Positions 6,914 through 12,897 of a stretch of DNA of 18,505 bases are shown here, one piece after another. Position 1 is the stretch's first letter. Each line of letters starts with the position of its first letter. This stretch comes from DAOTVS01 sp034436375 (GTDB taxonomy: Bacteria > Chloroflexota > Anaerolineae > SpSt-313). The position numbers and the translations under genes were made by a program. The DNA lies in the NCBI GenBank assembly GCA_034436375.1, contig DAOTVS010000096.1, forward strand, positions 1 to 18,505, in the 5' to 3' direction. The notes below the pieces were generated by a model that was not told the DNA's origin, ran no database searches, and was given only the letters and a program-made list of their open reading frames with translations.

Positions 6914-8359
6914 ATGCTCAGGAAATACCTGCCCCTTGTCCTCGCCCTGGCGCTGGCCAGTGGGCTATCCGCCTGCGCCGCCAACATGCCGCCCACCAGC
7001 ACGCCCACGGCAACGCCGACTTTAACCCCGACGGCCATCCCCCCCACACCCGCCCGCACGCCCGCGGAAAAGACGCTGGCGAGCGTCGACTCGTCGTGGA
7101 TCAAGGAGTCCATCACCATCAGCGCCGACGAGCGGCACATCGCCTATGCGCTCAACGGCTCCAGCGGCCAGACGGTCATGCTCGACGGCCAACAGGTCTC
7201 CAGGTACCCTGGCGTGGCCGGCCTGACCTTCAGCCCCGACGGCAAGCGCCTGGCCTATATCGCCGCCGTAGATGGCAAGCAGGCGGTAGTGGTCGATGGT
7301 CAGGCCGGCAAGCCCTATGACAGCGTCGGCGCCGGCACCCTCCTCTTCAGCCCCGATTCCAAACGCCTGGCCTATGTGGCGACGCAGGGCGGCAAGCAGC
7401 TCGTGGTGGTCGACGGGCAGGAGGGCAAGGCCTACGACGCCATCGGCAAGGGTATGCTCGCCTTTAGCCCCGATTCCAGGCGCCTGGCCTATGCGGTCAA
7501 GACGGGCAACCAGGCCCTGGTGGTCGTCGACGGGCAGGAGGGCAAAGCCTACGACGCCATCTCTCAGGGCTCGCTCCTCTTCAGCCCCGACAGCGCCCAT
7601 GTGGCCTACTGGGCCTCGGCGGGCAAACAGCAGTTCGTGATCCTCGACGGGCAGGAGCAGAAGCATTACGACGGCATCCTCAGCGGCACCCTGACCTTCA
7701 GCCCCGATTCCTCCCGGGTGGCCTATGTGGCGGCGCAGGGCGGCAAGCACCAGGTGGTCGTGGGCCAACAGGAGAGCCAGGCCTATGAGGCCATCAGCGA
7801 GGGCCCGCATTTCAGCCCCGACGGCAAGCGGGTGGCCTTTGTGGCCATCGCGGCCGACAAGCAATTCGCAGTAGTGGATGGGCAGGAGGGCAAGCAATAC
7901 AACGCCATCGGCTATCTCACCTTCAGCCCCGACTCTGCACACCTCGCCTATGGGGCGGTCGCGGGGCAGAAGCAGCTCGTGGTGCTGGACGGCAAGGAGC
8001 AGAAGCAGTACGACGGCATCGGCGCCGGCACCATCCTCTTCAGCCCCGATTCCCGGCATCTGGCCTATGGTGCAGCCCTGGGCGACAGGCAGTTCATCGT
8101 GGTCGATGGCCGGGAGCAGCCGAAATTCGACGGCATCAGCGAGGGCTCACTCATCTTCAGCCCCAGCAGCGCCTGGGTGGCCTACATCGTCACCATCGGC
8201 GACAAGCAGGCAGTCGCCGTCGACGGGCGGCCGGGCAAATTGTTCGATCTGATCATCAGCGGCAACGGCCCCGGCGTCATCGCCGACTCGGCCGCCAGCC
8301 TGCACTACCTGGCGCTGGCGGGCAACGATGTGCATTTGGTGGAAGAGCAAGTCAAGTAG
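6914..8359 (+). CDS. Beta-propeller (PD40/WD40-like) lipoprotein
   Basis: This 481-residue protein is exported and lipid-anchored. It has a positively charged start, a hydrophobic core and a lipobox LSAC with the lipidated Cys at residue 21. A Pro/Thr-rich linker follows (about 25-48). The rest is nine clear repeats of about 40 residues marked by FSPDS/GxxLAY and VVDGQEGKxYDAI, plus one degenerate repeat at the start (ISADERHIAY) and a partial one at the end, so ten or eleven blades or half-blades of a TolB/PD40-type propeller. The repeats are strikingly similar to one another, which suggests recent internal expansion. The ligand is unknown. The ATG follows AAAGGAG at good spacing. The last codons (DVHLVEEQVK) occur a second time downstream of the next gene (see the direct repeat). 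Confidence 0.88.
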   Translation: MLRKYLPLVLALALASGLSACAANMPPTSTPTATPTLTPTAIPPTPARTPAEKTLASVDSSWIKESITISADERHIAYALNGSSGQTVMLDGQQVSRYPGVAGLTFSPDGKRLAYIAAVDGKQAVVVDGQAGKPYDSVGAGTLLFSPDSKRLAYVATQGGKQLVVVDGQEGKAYDAIGKGMLAFSPDSRRLAYAVKTGNQALVVVDGQEGKAYDAISQGSLLFSPDSAHVAYWASAGKQQFVILDGQEQKHYDGILSGTLTFSPDSSRVAYVAAQGGKHQVVVGQQESQAYEAISEGPHFSPDGKRVAFVAIAADKQFAVVDGQEGKQYNAIGYLTFSPDSAHLAYGAVAGQKQLVVLDGKEQKQYDGIGAGTILFSPDSRHLAYGAALGDRQFIVVDGREQPKFDGISEGSLIFSPSSAWVAYIVTIGDKQAVAVDGRPGKLFDLIISGNGPGVIADSAASLHYLALAGNDVHLVEEQVK

Positions 8360-8389
8360 CATAATACAATCATGCCGACAGGCGGTCGC
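8333..8389 (+). repeat. Direct repeat, copy 1 (3' end of lipoprotein gene plus promoter-like site)
   Basis: This ~57-base segment matches 9420-9476 with only a few differences. It covers the last eight codons and stop of the lipoprotein gene and the next ~30 bases. The two copies lie 1,087 bases apart and bracket the DapA-family gene. The codon difference inside the coding part (GTG versus GTA) is synonymous. Confidence 0.85.
8336..8365 (+). promoter_or_regulatory. Promoter-like site within direct repeat copy 1
   Basis: TTGGTG (8336-8341) and CATAAT (8360-8365) are 18 bases apart and could drive the DapA-family gene, whose start codon is 110 bases downstream. The -35 overlaps the end of the lipoprotein gene. 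Confidence 0.35.
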
Positions 8390-8474
8390 GCCATCGCTGA
8401 GGATGGCCGCTACAGGATTGATCACGTGCTGGGCCGGGGTTGTCAGCATTTTCAGCACACCAAGGAGCAGAGCA

Positions 8475-9383
8475 ATGGGAAGACTGGATGCAGTTCTCGG
8501 AAGAGTGCTTATCCCCCTCATCACACCCTTCAAGCCCGATGGGGCCGTGGATAGCGAGACCCTCGTCGACCTGGCCAAGATGGTGGTGGATCGCAACCTC
8601 TGCGATTCGATCATCGTCAGCGGCACAACCGGCGAGTTTCCGGCTCTCACCTTTGAGGAACGGGCTGACCTCTTTCGCCTGGTGCGCGAGGCTGTCGGCG
8701 ACCGCGTTCCGCTCATCGCTGGCACAGGCGCGGCCTCTACCCGTGAGACGATCGCCCTGACCAGGGTAGCGGAGCAGGCCGGTTACACAGTCGCCATGGT
8801 CGTCGCCCCGTTCTACCAAAAGCCTACGCAGGAAGGCATCTACCTGCACTACAAAGCGGTTGCCGAAGCGACCCGGCTGCCGATCATGCTCTACAATATT
8901 CCGCTCTTTACCGGCGTCAACATCAACCCGGAAACCCTGGGCGCCCTCGCGCGCATCCCCAATATCCGGGCCATCAAGGAAGAAGCGGGCATCAACCCCA
9001 CTCAGGCCTCCGAGTATGCGCGGGTAATCCCCAGTGATTTCGCCGTGTACTGTGGCGATGATACAATGGTCCTTCAGGTGCTGGCGCAGGGCGGCGTGGG
9101 CGTCGTCAGCGGCGGCTCGCTGTTGATTGGCGCCCGTATGAAAGAAATGATCGCTGCCTATTTCAGAGGCGATAATGCTACGGCCCAGGCTCTGCATCTG
9201 CAGATGTACGAGCTCTTCCGTGCCTTTAACCAGAATGGCCGGGTGAACCCCATCCCTCTGCTCCGCAGCGCACTGAGCATAGCCTGGCGCGAGGTGGGGC
9301 CGCCCCGGCTACCTCTCCTGCCGGGCACTGAGGCCGAAAAGGCCGAGCTCAGGCGGATCCTGGTGCAGCTGGGGCTGGTATGA
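8475..9383 (+). CDS. DapA/NAL-family pyruvate aldolase
   Basis: This 302-residue protein is a class I aldolase/synthase of the DapA (dihydrodipicolinate synthase)/N-acetylneuraminate lyase family, a TIM barrel. The Schiff-base lysine is K168 (IRAIKEE), the proton-relay tyrosine is Y140 (MLYNIP), and the carboxylate-binding GTTGE is at 50-54. In true DapA the sequence after the Tyr is YNVPSRTG, where the Arg binds the substrate. Here it is YNIPLFTG, with Phe in that place. The enzyme is therefore probably not DapA itself but cleaves or forms another 2-keto-3-deoxy acid or similar compound. The start at ATG 8475 is supported by AAGGAG at 8462-8467, although the frame is open further upstream. 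The following ThuA and dehydrogenase genes fit a sugar-acid pathway. Confidence 0.88.
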   Translation: MGRLDAVLGRVLIPLITPFKPDGAVDSETLVDLAKMVVDRNLCDSIIVSGTTGEFPALTFEERADLFRLVREAVGDRVPLIAGTGAASTRETIALTRVAEQAGYTVAMVVAPFYQKPTQEGIYLHYKAVAEATRLPIMLYNIPLFTGVNINPETLGALARIPNIRAIKEEAGINPTQASEYARVIPSDFAVYCGDDTMVLQVLAQGGVGVVSGGSLLIGARMKEMIAAYFRGDNATAQALHLQMYELFRAFNQNGRVNPIPLLRSALSIAWREVGPPRLPLLPGTEAEKAELRRILVQLGLV

Positions 9384-9419
9384 GGCCGGCCCCAGCCGGC
9401 GTCGGCGGCCGATGGCGCC

Positions 9420-9476
9420 CATTTGGTAGAAGAGCAAGTCAAGTAGCATAATACAATCATATCGACAGGCGGTTGC
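9420..9476 (+). repeat. Direct repeat, copy 2 (relic of lipoprotein 3' end plus promoter-like site)
   Basis: This copy follows the DapA-family gene. In frame it still reads AHLVEEQVK and a TAG stop, matching the end of the lipoprotein gene, with a synonymous GTA for GTG. No propeller coding sequence precedes it. After the stop it matches copy 1 for about 30 further bases. Confidence 0.85.
9423..9452 (+). promoter_or_regulatory. Promoter-like site within direct repeat copy 2
   Basis: TTGGTA (9423-9428) and CATAAT (9447-9452), with an 18-base spacer, lie 80 bases upstream of the ThuA-domain gene. They match the site in copy 1, so the two genes could be co-regulated. Confidence 0.35.
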
Positions 9477-9531
9477 AGCGCAGAGTGGCTCGAGGTCTCG
9501 CGCCGGGTCCGCGGATTCAAGGAGGAAAGTG

Positions 9532-10176
9532 ATGAAGTCAGCGTTGTTGGTCTGGGGCGGCTGGGATGGGCACGAGCCCAAGCAGTGCGTAGACATTTTT
9601 GCTCCCTGGCTGCGCGAGCAGGGATATGAGGTCGAGGTCTCCGATACGTTGGATGCCTACCTCGACGTGGAGAAGCTCAAATCGCTCAGCCTGATCGTGC
9701 CCGTCTGGACCATGGGCACCATCACGCGAGAGCAGGAAAGGGGCTTGCTGGAGGCGGTTGCGAGCGGCGTGGGCCTGGCCGGCTGGCACGGCGGCATGTG
9801 TGACAGCTTCCGCAACAACACTGAATACCAGTTCATGACCGGTGGCCAGTGGGTCTCGCACCCCGACGGCATCTGCGACTATACGGTCAACATCATCAAG
9901 CCTGCGGACCCGATCGTGGCCGGCCTCAAGGATTTCGCCATGCACTCGGAGCAGTATTACATGCACGTGGACCCCTCCAACGAGGTCCTCGCGACCACCA
10001 CATTCAACAGCGCCAAGTATCCCTGGGTCAAGAACGTGGTGATGCCGGTTGTCTGGAAACGGCAGTGGAACCAGGGGCGCGTGTTCTATTCCTCGCTGGG
10101 CCACGTGGCCAAGGATTTCGAGGTCCCTGAAGCGCGCACCATTATGCAGCGCGGCATGCTCTGGGCCAGCCGGTAG
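9532..10176 (+). CDS. ThuA-domain protein (trehalose-utilisation-like)
   Basis: This 214-residue protein has the ThuA fold, a flavodoxin/GATase-like alpha/beta domain. Diagnostic segments are ALLVWGGWDGHEPKQC at the N-terminus, the GLLEAVASGVGLAGWHGG stretch near residue 80 (the family's G-x-HGG region), HSEQYYMHVDP, and a late RVFYSSLGHVAKDF near residues 180-195 typical of the family. ThuA proteins take part in sugar oxidation (for example keto-trehalose and related disaccharides), but the exact chemistry is often unknown. The ATG at 9532 follows GGAGG (9521-9525) at good spacing; a GTG three bases upstream is too close to it. The next gene starts 15 bases after the stop, so the two form an operon. 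Confidence 0.88.
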   Translation: MKSALLVWGGWDGHEPKQCVDIFAPWLREQGYEVEVSDTLDAYLDVEKLKSLSLIVPVWTMGTITREQERGLLEAVASGVGLAGWHGGMCDSFRNNTEYQFMTGGQWVSHPDGICDYTVNIIKPADPIVAGLKDFAMHSEQYYMHVDPSNEVLATTTFNSAKYPWVKNVVMPVVWKRQWNQGRVFYSSLGHVAKDFEVPEARTIMQRGMLWASR

Positions 10177-10191
10177 AAAGGAGACACATTT

Positions 10192-11301
10192 ATGGTGAGC
10201 ACACCTGTCAAGGTCGGCATTATCGGCTGCGGCAATATCTCGAGCATCTATTTCAAGATGCTCAAGACTTTCCCCATCCTCGAGGTGGCGGCCTGCGCCG
10301 ACCTCCTGCCGGAGCGGGCCGAGGCCAGGGGGAAAGAATTCGGCGTTCACGCCTGCAGCAGCGTACAAGAGCTGCTGGCTGACCCCGAGATCCAGATTGT
10401 GGTCAACCTGACCATCCCTAAAGCGCATGCGACGGTGGCCCTGGCGGCGCTGGAGGCGGGCAAGAGCGTGCACAATGAAAAGCCCATGGCCATCACGCGT
10501 GAGGATGGGCAAAAGCTGCAGGCCCTGGCCAAGCAGAAGGGGCTGCGCATCGGCGGCGCCCCCGATACCTTCCTCGGCGGTGGCATCCAGACCTGTCGTA
10601 AGCTGATCGACGACGGCTGGATCGGTGAGCCAGTGGCGGCCACGGCCTTTATGACCTGCCACGGGCACGAATCGTGGCACCCCGACCCCGAGTTCTACTA
10701 CAAGGTCGGCGGCGGCCCCATGTTCGATATGGGCCCCTATTACCTCACCGCGCTGGTCAACCTGATGGGTCCGGTGCGCCGGGTGACTGGCTCGGCCCGC
10801 GTCACCTTCCCCACGCGCACCATCACCAGCGAGCCCAAGTTCGGCACCGTCATCGACGTAGAAGTGCCGACCCATGTGGCGGGCGTGATGGATTTCGCCA
10901 GCGGCGCCATAGGCACCATCATCACCAGCTTTGATGTGTGGGCGGCGAACCTGCCCTGGATTGAGATCTATGGCACCGCCGGCTCGCTCGCCGTGCCCGA
11001 CCCGAACACCTTTGGCGGGCCGGTACGCGTGCGTCGCGCCGGGGCCAAGGAGTGGACTGAGGTGCCCCTCACCCACGGCTATGCGGTGAACTATCGCGGC
11101 GTCGGCGTGGCCGACATGGCCTATGGCCTCGTCTATGGCCGGCCGCACCGTGCCAACGGCAACCTGACCTATCACGTGCTCGATATCATGCACGCCTTCC
11201 ACGATGCCTCGCGCGAGGGGCGGCACGTGGAGCTGCAGAGCACCTGCGAGCGCCCGGCTGCGCTGCCGCTGGGTCTGCGCGATGGCGAGCTCGATCAGTA
11301 G
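10192..11301 (+). CDS. GFO/IDH/MocA-family oxidoreductase
   Basis: This 369-residue protein is an NAD(P)-dependent sugar-type dehydrogenase. The N-terminal Rossmann domain has VGIIGCGNISSIY (GxGxxxS nucleotide-binding turn, residues 8-20). The family EKP motif is at 96-98 (VHNEKPMAI). The C-terminal alpha/beta domain starts near residue 130 and includes GGGPMFDMGPYYLTAL, equivalent to the usual GGG-x-x-x-D-x-G-x-H, with Tyr in place of His. A typical partner of ThuA proteins, it probably oxidises or reduces a sugar, inositol or uronate; the substrate is unknown. The ATG at 10192 is preceded by AAAGGAG at 10177-10183 (8-base spacing). Operon with the ThuA gene (15-base gap). Confidence 0.9.
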   Translation: MVSTPVKVGIIGCGNISSIYFKMLKTFPILEVAACADLLPERAEARGKEFGVHACSSVQELLADPEIQIVVNLTIPKAHATVALAALEAGKSVHNEKPMAITREDGQKLQALAKQKGLRIGGAPDTFLGGGIQTCRKLIDDGWIGEPVAATAFMTCHGHESWHPDPEFYYKVGGGPMFDMGPYYLTALVNLMGPVRRVTGSARVTFPTRTITSEPKFGTVIDVEVPTHVAGVMDFASGAIGTIITSFDVWAANLPWIEIYGTAGSLAVPDPNTFGGPVRVRRAGAKEWTEVPLTHGYAVNYRGVGVADMAYGLVYGRPHRANGNLTYHVLDIMHAFHDASREGRHVELQSTCERPAALPLGLRDGELDQ

Positions 11302-11465
11302 TAGAGGGTGAGCTGGTCTGGGTTGTAAGGCCAAGACATCAGCACCATCGACCGTTATTGCATTGGGAGGGCGGGGCTCCCGCCGAGTAGCTCAGGGTCC
11401 ACGGGACCCTGTCAGCGCTCAGGAGCTTGGCCTGCACATGGAGCGCCGGCGGCCGGCGCTGGCCC

Positions 11466-11581
11466 TCGTAGTGGCGGGCTTCAGCCGCTCAAGCCGGTTG
11501 ATCAGGCCCGTCACTTGGGGCAGCGTCGCTCAACACTTTGCGTGCTCGAGCAGGTTGAGCGGCTGAAGCCCGCCACTACGA
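11466..11581. repeat. 116-bp MITE/REP-like hairpin element
   Basis: Positions 11466-11492 and 11555-11581 are a perfect 27-bp inverted repeat, with arms containing GTGGCGGGCTTCAGC, around a 62-base centre. The centre is itself GC-rich. No open frame of note. The arm sequence and size differ from the other hairpins in the window, so it is a separate family. Confidence 0.85.
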
Positions 11582-11633
11582 CAGGAGTGTCAGCGGGCGC
11601 CCATATGATGTTGGATACCGTCGTCTTCCCTCT

Positions 11634-11651
11634 CAGCGCACCGCTGTTTTT
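11634..11651 (+). terminator. Weak terminator-like hairpin
   Basis: A 5-bp stem (CAGCG/CGCTG, 3-base loop) is followed directly by five T residues. The stem is short, and it lies 330 bases past the preceding gene. Confidence 0.3.
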
Positions 11652-11698
11652 GCTTGTGCATAAACAGGATTGTTCCCTGGATGCCTAGCCTCTGTCTC

Positions 11699-11726
11699 TT
11701 GCAGACATTGCGCCATCGGCTATAAT
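11699..11726 (+). promoter_or_regulatory. Promoter of the aldo/keto reductase gene
   Basis: TATAAT at 11721-11726 is a perfect -10, with TTGCAG (11699-11704) 16 bases upstream. The start codon lies 105 bases downstream. Confidence 0.6.
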
Positions 11727-11830
11727 GAAAGCTATCTACTGTTTGGGTGGGCCAGGATTGGGCTGCGCTGCAGGCCCAGCTTGAGAGGCGGCGCGGCGGT
11801 GTCACTGGGTGAAGAGGAGAAACAGGACCC

Positions 11831-12682
11831 ATGGAAAAGCGTGTATTGGGCAAGACGGGGCAGCAGCTTTCGATCGTTGGTTTCGGTGGCATTATTGTCA
11901 TGAATACAGAGCCGGCGGAGGCCAGCCGCCTGGTGGCGCAGGCGATTGAGCGCGGCGTCAACTATTTCGATGTGGCGCCGAGCTACGGCAATGCCCAGGC
12001 ATGCCTGGGGCCAGCGCTCGAGCCCTATCGCAAGGATGTCTTTCTGGCTTGCAAGACGGCCAAGCGCACCAAGGACGAAGCGTGGGCTGAGCTGCAGGAA
12101 TCCTTCCGCCTGCTGCGCACGGATCACTTTGATCTCTATCAGCACCATGGCGTGACCACGCTCGAAGAGGTCGACACGATCTTCGGCCCCGGCGGCGCCA
12201 TGGAGGCCTTCCTGGAGGCGCAGAAGCAGGGCATGGTGCGCTTCCTGGGCTTTTCCGCGCACAGCGAAGAGGCGGCCCTGGCCATGATGGACCGCTTTGA
12301 TTTCGCCTCGGTCCTGTTCCCCTTTAGCTGGACAAGCTGGCACCAGGGCCATTTCGGCCCCCGCGTGTTGGCCCGCGCCCAGGAAAAGGGCATGGGCGCC
12401 CTGGCCCTCAAGGCGCTGGGCAAGCGGCCATGGCGTGAAGGCGAGGAAAAGCAGTGGCCCAAATGCTGGTACCGGCCGGTCGAGACCTTTGAGGAAGCCA
12501 AGATGGCCCTCCGCTTCACCCTCTCCCGGCCCATCACGGCGGCCGTCAGCCCGAGCCATGCCGAGTTCCTCTGGTGGGCGTGCGACATTGCCGACGAGTT
12601 CAAGCCGCTCACGCCAGAGGAGGAGCAGCAAGTCGCCCGCTATACCGAGGGCATTTCGCCCATCTTCCCGCACCAGGAATAG
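11831..12682 (+). CDS. Aldo/keto reductase
   Basis: This 283-residue protein is an NAD(P)H-dependent reductase of the AKR superfamily (TIM barrel). The catalytic tetrad is visible: D47 and Y52 (FDVAPSYGN), K75 (LACKTAKR) and H106 (DLYQHHGV). The N-terminus has the typical KRVLGKTGQQLSIVGFGG. It is a little shorter than many AKRs (about 320) and C-terminally resembles the small bacterial oxidoreductases without the long loop. The ATG at 11831 has AGAGGAGA at 11813-11820. It has its own promoter, so it is a separate unit from the ThuA operon, although the neighbourhood suggests a common role in sugar or sugar-acid metabolism. Substrate unknown. Confidence 0.9.
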   Translation: MEKRVLGKTGQQLSIVGFGGIIVMNTEPAEASRLVAQAIERGVNYFDVAPSYGNAQACLGPALEPYRKDVFLACKTAKRTKDEAWAELQESFRLLRTDHFDLYQHHGVTTLEEVDTIFGPGGAMEAFLEAQKQGMVRFLGFSAHSEEAALAMMDRFDFASVLFPFSWTSWHQGHFGPRVLARAQEKGMGALALKALGKRPWREGEEKQWPKCWYRPVETFEEAKMALRFTLSRPITAAVSPSHAEFLWWACDIADEFKPLTPEEEQQVARYTEGISPIFPHQE

Positions 12683-12743
12683 GGCTGGCTCAGACGAGAT
12701 TGTGCGTTCGACCAATGGCCCGGGGCTAAAGCCGCCGGGCTTA

Positions 12744-12764
12744 GAATACAAAGCCCTTTGGGCT
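12744..12764 (-). terminator. Rho-independent terminator, minus strand
   Basis: On the minus strand AGCCC-AAA-GGGCT is followed by TTGTATTC. It would stop transcription from the KaiC-like operon. It is the left arm of the same hairpin element. Confidence 0.55.
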
Positions 12765-12810
12765 GGTGTGGGGAACCCCGGCTTGCACAAGCAAACCTCG
12801 CTCCTGCACG

Positions 12811-12834
12811 AGCCCCAAAGGGGCTTTGTATTTT
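12811..12834 (+). terminator. Rho-independent terminator, plus strand
   Basis: AGCCCC-AAA-GGGGCT forms a 6-bp stem, followed by TTGTATTTT. It would stop transcription from the aldo/keto reductase gene. It is the right arm of the hairpin element. Confidence 0.65.
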
Positions 12835-12897
12835 AAGCCCGATGGCCTTGGCCTCGGGCAGCCTCTGCATTTGCCGGCTGCGCGGATCCTCCCGCTA

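Larger units (their letters stand above)
11302..11830. other. 529-base intergenic region with hairpin element and promoter
   Basis: No convincing gene lies between the GFO/IDH/MocA and the aldo/keto reductase genes. The stretch holds a small stem-loop just after the first gene (11393-11411, stem cagggtcc/ggaccctg), a ~116-bp inverted-repeat element (11466-11581), a weak terminator-like hairpin (11634-11651) and a promoter (11699-11726). Confidence 0.7.
12737..12840. repeat. Hairpin element between convergent genes
   Basis: Positions 12737-12764 and 12811-12840 form an inverted repeat with one mismatch and one indel. Weaker pairing continues outward to about 12718 and 12857. It sits in the 215-base gap between the rightward aldo/keto reductase (ends 12682) and the leftward KaiC-like gene (ends 12898). 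Each arm carries a small hairpin that ends in a T-rich tail pointing outward (see the terminator entries). Confidence 0.85.

Noticed and set aside
7022..8059. Minus-strand repeat-containing frame opposite the lipoprotein
   Set aside because: Its repeats are only the reverse reading of the propeller repeats; there is no start context or family match.
9538..11334. Long minus-strand open frame opposite the ThuA and GFO/IDH/MocA genes
   Set aside because: It spans two well-supported genes on the other strand and has no recognisable domain.
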